Positions 1 through 11,399 of a stretch of DNA of 64,000 bases are shown one piece after another. The number at the start of each line of letters is the position of its first letter. Positions within the stretch are counted from its first letter, which is position 1. The notes under the pieces are model-generated. The model saw only the letters and a list, made by a program, of their open reading frames with translations, made no database searches and had not been told where the DNA came from. This DNA is from Ischnura elegans (Eukaryota > Arthropoda > Insecta > Odonata > Coenagrionidae), in the NCBI RefSeq assembly GCF_921293095.1, contig NC_060251.1, forward strand, positions 99,062,566-99,126,565, in the 5' to 3' direction. A program made the translations under genes and the position numbers.

Positions 1-1075
1 AAAAGTTTGAACTATCTTGCTGAAAGTTTGAATGTAAAATTTCTAAATTTTATTTTTTTAATAAAGTAATCAAAATGACGATAGATGATGCTTTTAAAAT
101 ATTTTAGAGAAGTAAATATCATAAATAGTGATTAACTGAGAAAATTACCAATCAACCACAACTTCATCTTTTGAAATTTCAATATTTTTCTAACCCATGG
201 ATTCGTATCCATCTTAGACAACAAATTAGGCTCACGAATGAGTAAAAAAGGGAATTAATTACTAATGCATATTTCACTGCAAAAATAAACATATATAACA
301 GCTGAAAATATTAGTTACGTAGTAGTGTGTACAGGAATGTGATATAAGACGATAAAACGATTGCCATGCAAATTTTTCTAGCTCACAATCGTATAACAAG
401 CGAGACTAAATTAAAATTGAAGGAAGTAACTGCTTATGGTAAAAAAGGTCAACTTGCGTGAAATCAATTTAAACACAATAAGATTGTAATTACGAACGAA
501 CAGGAGACCAGAAAAATATGTTCAATGACAAAAAAACCATAAGTACGTAGTTAATGGGACAAATATTCTTCGGAGGCAGAAGAAACGTTTTGTGAGACAA
601 TAATCCTTAGGATTATTCTCTCACTCTAACCTTAAATACGAAAAATCTTAAGTTTAGCTAAACATTATGGATTGAATGGCCAGATTTACTATGGGTGCAC
701 ACTGACATGAACCTGTAGATACTGATTTGCACACCTGCACAAGTTCATAAAATTTTAAGATATCTCTTTTCAAGCCCAGGTCATCATGATAACGAAACAT
801 GATTTTATCAAGCCGACTCCACTTCTGTTCTTATTAAGTGACCTTATCAAAAATAAACAGACGCCAATTATTTTTTCATTCGCCGGGCACATAAAGACCC
901 GCGGGAGATGACCCTTTGAATCAGAATCAGTGGGCGTTGTGGAAGCAAACACGAAAACCGCTTCCATGTCTATAAAAATATAGCCGACGTAACTTATTGC
1001 AATTATTGACGTCATTTTCCACCCACTCGAACGAACTACCGGACAGAGAAATAAATTTCCCATCAATACACGAAA
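1..1075. other. AT-rich gene-free DNA
   Basis: No protein family, tRNA or repeat recognised. A 103-codon open frame on the minus strand around 770-1081 has no recognisable motif and is not called as a gene. Confidence 0.5.
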
Positions 1076-1086
1076 AAACAAGCATT

Positions 1087-1282
1087 ATAAAATTGTTTCA
1101 GGCTTAATTTTGTGGAATAATGATATATCCATGATTAAGGCACAAATGGAAATATCCACACTATTTTATTTGACACTTAACCGACCATGGTTTCACCTTG
1201 TAGATGACACAAAGTGTCGAAACCATGGTCGGTAAAGTGTTAAATAAAATAGTGTGGATATTACCATTTGTGTTTTAATCAT
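1087..1282 (+). mobile_element. Snap-back hammerhead-like element H-a (Penelope-like type)
   Basis: A 196 bp non-coding unit lies between exact 11 bp direct repeats AAACAAGCATT (1076-1086 and 1283-1293), read as a target-site duplication. From 1131 to 1282 it is a near-perfect palindrome: 64 bp arms at 1131-1194 and 1218-1282 differ at about five positions. A one-sided extension of about 44 bp precedes the left arm. The loop carries TAGATGA, then the small stem GACAC/GTGTC, then GAAACCATGGTC, a spacing that recalls a hammerhead ribozyme with a very short helix III. The extension resembles that of H-i at 53.6 kb (shared GTTT-AGGC-TAA-TTTG pattern). The link to Penelope-like elements is inferred from this layout; no reverse transcriptase is attached. 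Confidence 0.72.
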
Positions 1283-1293
1283 AAACAAGCATT

Positions 1294-1496
1294 GATTTCC
1301 ATATAATTTATTTCTTCTCCATTCGAAAGCTAGGGAAATTAACACTAAACAAGTGAAAAATCGTGCTTCGTGTTTTCACTTTCTCTTCAAATTTAGATCG
1401 ACAAAAACTAACAAAATGATCTAACAATTGCTACCTACGACAAAAATAATAGCAAATAGCAAAGAAAGAGATTTAATAATATAAATAGATGAAGAT
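1294..1496. other. Unannotated AT-rich stretch
   Basis: Nothing recognised between element H-a and the SINE that follows. Confidence 0.4.
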
Positions 1497-1499
1497 GGC

Positions 1500-1680
1500 T
1501 TTGGAAGAAGACGGCTTGGTGGACGGCTGTTAGCACACCAGACCGGTAATCGGGATATTCGGGTTCGTTTCCGGCTGAGACAAATGATTTTTTCCGCGGT
1601 GAATTCGATCGTTGGTGTACTACATAACTTTGCTTCCGTGCGCTTGACTGCGTACAAAGATACTTATTTAAGCAGTTTTC
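1500..1680 (+). repeat. tRNA-derived SINE, family S2
   Basis: A tRNA-like head with a B-box-like GGGTTCGTTTCC near 1560 is followed by a tail block, AAATGATTTTTTC then GTGAATTC...TTGGTGTA then TAACTTTG and GTACAAAG. The same tail block occurs at 2465-2510, 27950-28090 and 55490-55630, which defines the family. The internal Pol III promoter and LINE-dependent movement are family knowledge, not shown here. Confidence 0.7.
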
Positions 1681-1689
1681 TGATAGACT

Positions 1690-2460
1690 TATTTTATACA
1701 CTTAGACTTATAGACACCAAATTCATAGTTGGGCGCGAATGGGCGCAAATTGGCCCAGTGAATTGAAAAGAAAATGAAGTTCAATGCAAGAGGGAGTAGG
1801 GAGGCCTGCGTGATTCGTGAAAGAGATGTCCCCAGAATGGCTACCACAAAAAATATAATATCTTTTATATACAAAGAAAATTTGATGGGATTTTTTTTTA
1901 ACCACCTTGGACATAAAAGCTCGCGGGGGAGTACTGTTTGAATGTGCGTGGGCGAAGGGGACGCAAAAATCCCTCCCTCCCTCCCTCCGTAAGTAATAAA
2001 GTCCTTCTCGTGGCAGGTGGAGATACGCTGGTCGGTAGATAAACGGGGGAGGAGGTGGGCGGAAGGGGTGGGTGGGTATTTGGGAGGGGTAGCGTGGGTG
2101 TATGGATGGATGTTGGGTTTGAGAGATTGCTCGGCGAGGGTCCGAAGGGAATCTGCGGCAGGAACAGCGCCCCCGCGTGGGCGGACGAGGAGAAGACGTA
2201 ACGAGGGCATCTGATAAAAATGGGCTCTTTATTTAACGTGCCCCGCTCCGAAATTTTCATCCCAACTTCATATTTCACTTAGTATCAAGAGGAGCGGAGT
2301 GCTAAAATAAAAAATACTTACATTTTTCACAGATTTCCCAAAGTTTTAGGTAGCAGAAAAAAATCTATAACTGTCAATGAATCATTCTTTATCTCATACA
2401 TGTTCGGTATGATTTTTACTTCACTCGCAAAAATAAAGAGAATGACGTTACTAAATCCCG
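1690..2460. other. Gene-free stretch with simple repeats
   Basis: Contains a short (CCCT)n tract at about 1971-1988 and G-rich stretches around 2045-2100. Overlapping open frames on both strands here are low-complexity and resemble no protein family. Confidence 0.4.
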
Positions 2461-2461
2461 G

Positions 2462-2515
2462 CCGAGCCAAATGATGTTTTCACGGTGAATTTCATCCTTG
2501 GTGAGTAAAAGGTCT
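2462..2515 (+). repeat. SINE S2 tail fragment
   Basis: GCCAAATGATGTTTTCACGG then GTGAATTTCATCCTTGGTG matches the S2 tail block. It abuts an S1 SINE, so one SINE probably inserted beside or into the other. Confidence 0.6.
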
Positions 2516-2519
2516 ATCA

Positions 2520-2860
2520 ATTCCCAGAGTGCTGGCTTCCCACCCGGCGGGCTCGGGTTCAAATCCCAGCAGTGACAGAGAATTTTCAGAGACTGCCCGA
2601 TCCCTACTTGACTGTTGTGTGGAGGACATTTCAAGCGCAACACTCCGTCCGTCGGATGGGACGTTAAGCCGTGGTCCCCTTGGCGCCTTTCCTTTAGAGC
2701 AGGCAAATGCCGACGCCGGGTTTCTCTCCACCCTTCCTTCCATACCCTTCCCTCATGCAGTAAATGATCTCAGCTGTCGGTCGCCTCCTCCAAATACCAT
2801 ACCATCAATTCCTAGAAATAAGAAATTACACTGTAGGCTTAGTGTTGCACGGGTTCACTC
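2520..2860 (+). repeat. SINE, family S1, plus-strand copy
   Basis: The head contains GGGTTCAAATCCC (B-box-like, near 2550). The body contains CTCCGTCCGTCGGATGGGAC and GTTAAGCCGTGGTCCCC, then a pyrimidine-rich end (CCTTCC...CCCTTCCCTC). Near-identical copies occur on the minus strand at 3108-3370 and 22515-22790, with a 3' fragment at 48255-48345. Reading frames across this block arise from the SINE and are not genes. Confidence 0.8.
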
Positions 2861-3107
2861 CGAGTTGTAGTATAATTTACGAGAATTTTGCAGTAAAATA
2901 TTTCCGTTCAACAAAAACAGAAATATTTTCCTGTGATGTTCCGTTAAAAGAGAGTGACGGTATGTTGAAGAAAGATAAAGAGTTGATAAGCGAATTTATA
3001 CGATAGCGCAGACACAAAATTGATTTTAAAGTTATGGAGTTCAATTAACACTATATGATGCAGGAAAACTGTATAGTATTAGGAGGAGATCACTGAAAGC
3101 TGAGGTT

Positions 3108-3370
3108 ATTTGCGCCATGAGGGGAAGGGTAGGTAAGGAAGGGTGGAGAGAAACCCGGCGTCGGCATTAGCCTGCTCTAAACGAAAGGCGCCAAGGGGAC
3201 CACGGCTTAACGTCCCGTCCGACGGACGGAGTGTTGCGCTTGAAATATCCTGCAGACATAATTCAAGCACGGACACGGCAGTCTCTGTAAATTCTCTGCA
3301 ACCGCCGGGATTTGAACTCGAGCCCGCGGGGTGGGAATCCAAAACACTTTCTTAGCACACCAATCTGATT
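3108..3370 (-). repeat. SINE, family S1, minus-strand copy
   Basis: Reverse complement of the S1 unit at 2520-2860, including GGGACCACGGCTTAAC, the paired GTCCGACGGAC block and a B-box-like TTTGAACTCGAGCCC. The two copies lie about 250 bp apart in opposite orientation and could fold into a long hairpin if transcribed together. Confidence 0.8.
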
Positions 3371-4380
3371 CCCATGTAAGATGATAATTACTCATTTAAG
3401 TATGTAATATTTCGACCCTGCAGCAGTAAATTCACACGATTTACCTCAAGAAAAAATATCCCTGGGAATGGAAACACATTCCTATTGCTTTCCGGGACAA
3501 TGCGCAGACCTCTCTATTCAAGTTCCTGACAACCCATGGAAATTGTACCTTGGATCATGGTACCAGATGTTGGACTCTCGCCGTCCATCAAAGATGACGA
3601 CGCGAGGGAGAAAAGACTGCAATAAAACCCCAACGGGCTGAAAGCCTCAATCCTATGTTAAAGCCAACCTTGGCGAAAATGTCATCACATGACATTGAGG
3701 CGTCCTCCCACACGGTACTTTCGGGCTGACTGCAGTGTCCCCGATGCTCTTACCTGCGAAAGAGAAACAAATAATTATTAAGCAACGAAACGCATTCTTT
3801 TCAAAGAGGATACCACTCTTTACACACCATAAAATTAGGGAAAGAGTGTGCTCTAAATTCAAGCGAAGATAATAAACGAAAAAATTCAGGGGCAGGATGA
3901 AAACGCGATGAAAAGATACAGTTTCAGAGAGAATGTTACGTGCGAAATTCGCGCTCAAAAAATGTTTACCTGCTCTCCGTTCACGAAGCTCTTCATCGTT
4001 CAAATTGTCTTTTATTTATGAGAGTCAGCACAATCAAGCTGTGAAAGGTTCACGCGAAAAATGTGTCAGAAAACTTAAAAATTCATACCGTCAAATATTC
4101 ATTATTGTACGTAAAAAAGATAAGCAATCCCTACCATTAAAAAAATCAGAGGCACAAAAAGACTGTTTAAAACAACGATCGCTCCAGTAACGGCAGAAAC
4201 GAGTTTTAATTTAATTATTCAAAGGTGCAAAAGGACTCTCAGGCAAGAGAATACGAATTCATTACGGTAAAATTAAAGCGGTCCAACAATAGCATACTTG
4301 CAAAGGGATGCAGAACTATAATTACCTTTCCATTACTAAGCGAACACAAATGCTATTTTTTAACTGTGTGCAGTGCAAGG
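3371..4380. other. Gene-free stretch
   Basis: No recognised gene or repeat. A 116-codon minus-strand frame at 3653-4003 has no motif I can place. Confidence 0.4.
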
Positions 4381-4392
4381 TTGATTTCTGTT

Positions 4393-4629
4393 AAGAAAGA
4401 TCTGAGGCTTGAACGGCGTATGGTGATGTTGAAGTTGTTTTGGGTTTCCCACCGGGTGAGGCTCTCCATCTCTGCCGACGTTTCGAGTCGGCGTGTCGTC
4501 CATCTTCATCAGGACTTAACAACAGCTTGGCTACATCAAGCCCTGATGACGATGGACAACAAGGCAATCGAAACACCGGTAGAGATGGAGAGCCTCGCTC
4601 AGTGGGAAACCCGAAACAACTTCAATATC
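4393..4629 (+). mobile_element. Snap-back hammerhead-like element H-b
   Basis: A 237 bp unit flanked by exact 12 bp repeats TTGATTTCTGTT (4381-4392 and 4630-4641). After a 32 bp left extension containing CTGAGGCTTGAAC, the region 4425-4629 is a palindrome about 205 bp long; its ends read TTGAAGTTGTTTTGGG... and ...CCCGAAACAACTTCAA. Both arms carry CTGATGA (4507-4513 reversed; 4542-4548 forward) followed 20-25 bp later by CGAAAC, and the left arm continues GTCGGC. This resembles hammerhead boxes, but with one extra base between CTGATGA and helix II. Related arms occur at 23.5, 35.6 and 45.5 kb. Confidence 0.78.
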
Positions 4630-4641
4630 TTGATTTCTGTT

Positions 4642-5340
4642 GCCACTTCCCTCGCTTAACAATCGTCTCGTGCGAATGCCGGACCATAAGCCATCAAGTA
4701 AGAAAATAGTTTTAGATTATTTTTATTTTTTGCGTGTCGGCCACATGATCAAAATGCATATATATAATTAGTAATTTATAGAAAAAACCACGAAGAGAAA
4801 TATTTCCTATGATAGATTCCTTGATATACATTTGTACTGAAACTAAAATTCTATGTCAATATTTATGTACTCTGGCAGCAAGGGAAATAAATAGTGTTGA
4901 GTTGAAATGAATTGAAAATGAAACATTATGTATAAGCCCACTGGAGAATCTTCTATTGTAATATTCGTGGTTCCTCGATGCCATATTTAACGAATATAAC
5001 AACAGAGGGTACTTCTTTTGGGTACTACATGAGCTGTCACTCACCGCGCATGGAAATGGGTTTACAGAGGTCGCTGACGATCAAAGCGATCCGAATCTGG
5101 GGGAGAAATTGGCTATAATCAGGAATTTTAATCATAATATATGCTCTAAAAGCATTTCACAGATAAATAAATAATTCTCAGGGATGTTGATCGAAAATTA
5201 TTTTCTTGATAAAGTGATCTATTCAATAAAAAAACTATTCAACACTGTTCCTCGCGATTGTAAATAACATGAAGCAAATATTGAAATTAAATCGATGGCC
5301 CTCCACTCATCGCTTCGCAGCGGAAATCTTTGAAAACCAA
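4642..5340. other. AT-rich gene-free DNA
   Basis: No recognised feature between the snap-back element and the TIR element at 5343. Confidence 0.4.
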
Positions 5341-5342
5341 TA

Positions 5343-5977
5343 GGGTAGTTTCCTTCATCAAGGAAAACGAAATGCATTGATTGCGATTCGTTACCCACCA
5401 TTAGTGTATTCATAATATACAAATTATTTGGTTTTAGAAATCCCAGTTTAGACGAATGTTAATGGTCAATTTTAACCGCATTTGAAAAAGGCCAGATTGG
5501 CGCCCATGCGATGCCACTCCACGTGACGTCACATGGACCTATTTTCTATACGAGCAGATAGGAGTTTTACATCGTCCGAGATTACCAATGCATGCATGAG
5601 GCATAGAGCTCAGGGAAACATGTCTTAATAATCACCTATTAAAACTGCCTATGGTCGGAAAGTTTCCTTCGTTTGATAAGATATTAATAATCCTTATTTA
5701 AGCCAAGCGCTACCTGATGTCAGCCTGCGTCGTATCAGCGCTAAAGCCTCGCCCGAAGGTCACCTCACAGGGCGGCTCCGGGAACCAGAAATACGTCACA
5801 CGGACTTTTCCCATCATTCCTACTTAGCCGTCGCGTTTTCGCGCGCTTGAAAATTTCCACTTTTCATTTAATCGCGAAAAATGGATATCGTCATTTAAAA
5901 ATCTAAAAGCGTGAAATATGTACTCCAGGAGTAATAATCTTTCGATTTAGGCAATAAAAAATAATAGGAAACCACCC
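5343..5977. mobile_element. Non-autonomous TIR element D (635 bp, TA target site)
   Basis: Ends are inverted repeats GGGTAGTTTCC (5343-5353) and GGAAACCACCC (5967-5977), each flanked by TA; the palindromic match extends outward to CAATAGGGT/ACCCTATTG. A second, partial copy of one end lies at 38310-38530 on the opposite strand. It shares the block GGCGCCAATCTGGCC, the CTAAAACCAAATAATTTG stretch and the terminal GGAAACTACAC followed by TA. There is no coding capacity. The TA target suggests the Tc1/mariner group, but the superfamily is uncertain. Confidence 0.62.
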
Positions 5978-6204
5978 TATTGAAAAGCGATGGAAGAGGT
6001 GACAGAAATCAATCTTTCACCGTGCACACCTAAAAAAATAGCTTACGTGTTTGCTCAGTCACTGAAAGGTAGTAGTATTTACGCATCCCTTTGCCAGTAC
6101 ACTATAATGGTGGACACAACTGTTCCATTTTTACCTCAACGAATTCATTTTCTCTTCCATGATAGAGACAAACGTTTCTGCGGCACGACCCCAGGGCCTC
6201 CTCT

Positions 6205-6622
6205 GTGTAATAATAATAATAATAAATAATTTTATTACTCCACACACAAATTACATGACAATAGCAAAATTGAGTAATTTTGGGTAGCCGCGAAGGATAG
6301 CCTGTTTGAGGCCACCATCCAAAATAATAATACATTATGCTTTACATATAGTGTAGCTCATTTTGTGTTAATACCTTGATAATCTATACTAACAAAGCTT
6401 AAGTGCGTACATGAAAAAACAACTAAAGCAGTATTTATAATTCGGTAATTCATTTACATCAATATTTTATAACAATTTTTGTTCTACATTTTCTTTAGTG
6501 AGAAGCCAAGAATGTGCATTTTGCAAAAACTTTTTCAAAGACTTTGAAATACAGCATGACTGGGGTAACAAATTAAAAACCTTTGGTCCTACGTACAAAA
6601 AAATCTTTTAAACAAAGTAGTC
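6205..6622 (-). mobile_element. LINE C 3' end, 5'-truncated copy (uninterrupted)
   Basis: The reverse complement matches the 3' end of the LINE at 14815-15134 plus 21474-21870 over about 390 bp. Here the sequence runs straight across the site where a 6.3 kb element sits in the other copy: TTTAAAAGA, seven T, GTACGTAGG. The 3' tail is a (TTA)n run at 6207-6232. It is non-coding except for a few codons at the truncated 5' end. Confidence 0.82.
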
Positions 6623-8660
6623 CCCATAGGTCGTACGCCTTCTTAATCCGCCCGCCACATGGAGAAAAAACAAGCGAACGCGGATGTGCGAGAGAGGGAA
6701 TTTCCAAAGAGAGAGGGAGGGATTCGCAATGATTCCACGACCGCCGATGGCAACATCCCAGCCATCCATCATTCAGCCGGAGCGGAACGCGGTTCGCCCG
6801 TAAATCAGACACATGACCACGCACCGCGCAGGCACACAAGCGAATGAAATGAGGAAGAGAAGACCGCGATTATTAAGGGGTTGGCCGCTGCCACAGAAAA
6901 TCCCATCGCAGCGGCGGCGATGGATCGAAAGGGGATCGACCGCCAAAAATCACGACCAAAAGTCCCGCGGAGAGAAAACAGAATATGGGGTCCGCCGACC
7001 AGTGGACCGAATAAAAAAAAACTGAATGTATACCGTCAAGCTGAAACGGCAAACCTCACTTGAAATTTACGCAGAAAAGCCTGATCGATCGCTCAAAAAG
7101 GTAAGAAATACAGCTTTCTCGGGGAATATGTTACGACGAAATAAAATTAAGACATACGAGCGTGATGCGCCCGCTCCCAGCGGGCTTCCCCCGCTCTTTT
7201 CAATGCAGGTCCACTTAGGGATAGGCGCGTTTCTAATTTTAAAATGTAGAAAAAATGCTGGGTCTTATTTACAAATTTAATTGGAATGTCCATGCACAAA
7301 TTGAGGTCAGAGGTCCTCTTTAAACACAACATTGGAAGTAATTACACTATCCTCTGTTAAACGCACATGATGGCTCATACTTAACGTATTAACAGGAGAC
7401 TTGAATGTGGAATCAGCCGCATTTTGATAAAAGTTATTTAAAGAATGCGAGATATTGTTGCAATGAACAAATGTATCAGTTTGTGCGCCGTTAACGTCCA
7501 GAATATTTCCCGTTTTTTTTTCTTTTTTTTAATTATTTAAAAACCAATTTTAGGAAACAATAGCAATATTTAGGAAGTAAGATATGCCGTCGCATGTTCT
7601 CTGATAAATTCTGTGCATTTTGGTACCTCATTTGTAGAGTTTGGTTACGTACAAGTTGAGAAAAAGGTATATATACAATAGAAATAATATAGAAGATAGA
7701 CGCTTCTAAAATTTGGAAAAATGGCTGAAAAATATATTTATAAAATTCGTGCAAATACATTCATAAAAATATACTTATAATAATTTTTCGTTTAAATAAA
7801 AATTTAACGGCAAAAATTTTAATTTTACTTCCTGTCCGGTTCCAATGCATTTTTATGTTATTCAAGTGCCATCTCCAGAAGATAATACAAATAAAAATGA
7901 TTTTAAACGGACGTGTAGAGAAATTGAAATAGGCACCTGTGGAAATTTTTGAGTAACCTTCCATTTACTAATATACTATAAGTCCACCAGATTAAGTCTG
8001 AATGAACTGTCTATGCTATTTCGGTATTATTCCTTCAGGCAAAATGAGTTGAATCTGATGAATGTTTGAATGAATGTTCGCCGTAGTTATCGTGTTTACT
8101 TATCTACCTCATTATTTGCACACAGAAGCGACGTGGTTGTTGCCTTAAACACTAAATTAATGATTCTTAAGAAAATTTATCTTGGTTCGGACACTTGATA
8201 ATGACGCGATATTGCGGATTTGATACTGCTTAGACTAGTTATTAGGACCTTTAACAACGAGACGAAAAGCTTGAAATGAATTATTATACCTGGGGAAATT
8301 AATAATAGCCTTGTTGATTAACAGAAGTGCACTGCTACTGTATTGAATAAGTACAATTTTTCAGGGATAATATTTCTAACAAGATATGATGTACTCTTTA
8401 CAATGTGCAGTGAAATGCATTCTCTGGGTTAAAAAGGAAATCTATAAGTCGACATACAGGACATTGCATATCATCATAAAATACAAGTTATATAATTGCT
8501 TATTCTAACAATCATGATGACATTTGTTTTTGTTTTAAAATTGGAACCGTTAGATAATATACCATTTCATAAATTACAAGGCAGAGTAACTTTAAATGGT
8601 ATTTATGTTTGTTTGCGAGCGAGTTGACAGTTTCATTAAATTTTTTGTCACCTAAAATAT
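6623..8660. other. Gene-free stretch
   Basis: 6660-7000 is somewhat GC-richer, the rest AT-rich. Several 60-90 codon frames on both strands have no recognisable motif. No tRNA or repeat identified. Confidence 0.4.
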
Positions 8661-8669
8661 TCTTTGTAT

Positions 8670-8722
8670 GTACCTAGTCCCGACGATGCAATATAATATG
8701 TTCCGAAACGTTTGCAGAGAAA
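8670..8722 (+). repeat. Possible diverged hammerhead-like motif
   Basis: CCCGACGATG, an AT-rich spacer of about 14 bp, then TTCCGAAACGTTTGC resembles the box order of the H elements. No palindrome or target-site duplication was found, so this is a weak call. Confidence 0.2.
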
Positions 8723-10830
8723 GGTTGTTTTCATTTTACCGACCGATGCTCGATATCATCGAAGAATTAAGAGAGAAAAGGGAGACTGGCGGGTGTTAAT
8801 GAAAATTACTTTCTCAGGTTTGAGATTAAAAAGACTATTTCCCCTTCTCGTCCGTCCTGAACGCGGTGCGCCTCCGATGTTTGCCAGTCTTCTGTTTTCA
8901 CTGCCGTGTTTTTAGGTGAAGGGACGACGGGCACATGGCTTTTCGGCGGACAAACGACAGTCAGGGGGGATAACAAAAGACAGGCGGGAGGGTAAAGAAA
9001 AATAAAAACGTCCGTGCGTACACAATCACCTGCGCAAGCAATACAGGCCTATGAGCGTCAACAAAGGAGAGGTCCAAAGAAGATAAAGTCTGTTTTCCTT
9101 TTTTCGTGAGCCGCGAATGTTATGAAGCTGGAGTCAATAAATCTGGATTACTAAAAAACAGAAGAATAAAACGCGGGGGTATGAAAGAGAGAGAAAAGAG
9201 GGGAAGTAACTTGTTGAGTCGTGAATAAACATTCGAAGTAGTTTCTACAATGAGGAAGAGATGAGATTGGACACCAAAGTAAAGACTTCACCAGAAATTG
9301 TGAGTTTTTAATGCGATTTAAGAGTCTCGTACAAGTTTTTCCTGAGCAAAAGGATCTCTTTTCTGAGATGGGATAATTACAAGCGATATCATCCATGCAA
9401 TGATTGATGCAATGCAAGGATTTAATTTTTCCCTCAATTATTCTTACTCTGAAAATTCTCATTAGACCTATGAATGAAAAATACCCCAGAACTTGGAAAT
9501 TTGAATTTGAACTATTGTATTCAATTTAACTCCTTTAATATAAATCCATCAATAACTCTCAAAAGACAAATGAGAAAGACAAAAATAGAAAAAGTACTGT
9601 ATTCTAAAATGGAACTAGTCCACTTTGTAGGAATATTAGATGAAAGTTTCGAAGCACATCTTTCGGGATAAGCTCTTCAGCTGTTGCTTCTTTTTCTATG
9701 AATATATATTTCATAAAGCAATATATCTACTCATGATGTCAAATAGAAGTAATGACTTAGGTACCTTCGCAGAAGATGAAAACCGTGGTTTGTTTTAAAT
9801 ATTTAACGAATGGATCAGAAAACGCGGATTAATTTTTGAAGCAGGATCGACAAGAAGTTAGAAAACACTTAGTTTTCAGCTTTCACGAAAGCCCTAGCGA
9901 CGTTAATACGCAACTTAAGCATTTGAGGCTTTTTAATGCAAAGAAGACGGATGCATACGAAGGTTTGTTTTGTATAAATAACTTCATGTTTTCATTCTTC
10001 TCCGTCGCAGGAGCAGGGGAAGGCGGCTAAAAATTGGCTTCTTTTAAATACACCTCAGAGCTGATTCATAAAAATTTTAGAATTGAATGACATTTTAATG
10101 AGAGAATTTCTTCATTCACCTTACTTGTGCATTGATTTCTCTGACAATTTGTGAAAAATGAAAACGAAAGAGTTGACAGAAAAATCACTATCGGACTCGT
10201 CAGCATTGTTAGCAAAAGCCGCGTTTACGCATTTATATAGCACACATAAATATTCGCAGAAACCAAAGCAAAGAGAGGCGTTCAAAAGAGAATGATGAGT
10301 AAGCAAAGAGAATCGTTCAAAAGAGAATCGAGGAGAAGTTCGTGAAACGTCCGATTTCATTCGGATAAGGCATTTCCGCAGGGCGCAACACTTGGCATCC
10401 CAGCGTCGACCAAAACAAGCCGTCAATTATTCACGTGAACTTGCCGTGACGCGGAGAGTGACAGACAACGACGTGGAGAGGTGGGGGGTTTGGTTACCGT
10501 CGTCAACCGCCCTCTGTGCATCAAGGGGGACACTGTCGAACTCCTTTCCCTGTACCCTGGACGCACCCTGTCACCCCAACACCCCCTCTTCATCGATCGG
10601 GGACCCCAAGCAACAGAACCCCGAGTCCCTAGTCACCCTAACAACTCGATTGATTATTCGCAGCCACGAGGGACAGGTTGGGCAAACAGGGAGATTAGGT
10701 TTATGCTCACGCAAGGGACCATAGGGAATCAAATGCACGTTAGTGCATACATAAACGGGTATACGGTGCATCAATTTGGCCTTAAAAACATATTTTTCAA
10801 GGTGGTATCACCGTGACAAGGTGATTCCAA
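8723..10830. other. Gene-free stretch
   Basis: 10450-10740 is GC-rich with overlapping 110-codon frames in two phases but no protein motif. The remainder is AT-rich and unplaced. Confidence 0.4.
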
Positions 10831-10832
10831 AC

Positions 10833-10899
10833 AAATAAAGAAAGCTAAAAACTTTGTAAGGTTCACTGTGAACCTTACAAAGTTTTTCTTTCTTTATTT
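10833..10899. repeat. Long hairpin, 32 bp arms
   Basis: Left arm 10833-10866 and right arm 10868-10899 pair over 32 bp with one 2 nt bulge and a 1 nt apex at GTTCAC-T-GTGAAC. Nothing coding. It may be a fold-back insertion, a hairpin RNA source or an assembly/replication artefact. Confidence 0.75.
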
Positions 10900-11399
10900 C
10901 CAATATGGAGAGGTTTCACAAAGTAAAGCCTGAAGTTATTAGTTAGATTCCAAACAAGCTTAAACACGAATTCATTTTAACTGCCAGGGGAAAAAAATCC
11001 TCAGGACCGGGATTCAAACTGCACGAATAAAAATTAAAGAAAATAAAGTTCAAAGTCATAAATTCCATTTTAAAATTATTATTACTTACAACACATTGCT
11101 GGAAGTAGGCTATTTCCTGGTGGCAGCATTGTATTTACACAAATGAATAACACATCTATCTATCTAATAACAATGTAAGAAACAGAAAAGACACCTATAG
11201 TAAAAAATAATAGATTGATTCTAGATATCATACAACTAAAAAATGAACATTGACCCGATTATCCCAAATTAAAACACTCCTTTATAAACCACAGAGTAAT
11301 TAACCAATACATGATGAGCACTTATTCTTAAAAATTTTCGCATTTGCGGGAAAGATGTTAAAAATAACTTCAGGTAGGTCATTCTACTCCCTTATCCCT

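Noticed and set aside
2520-2870. Overlapping ~80-113 codon frames on both strands
   Set aside because: They coincide with the S1 SINE, and the copies at 3.1 and 22.5 kb show the sequence is a repeat.
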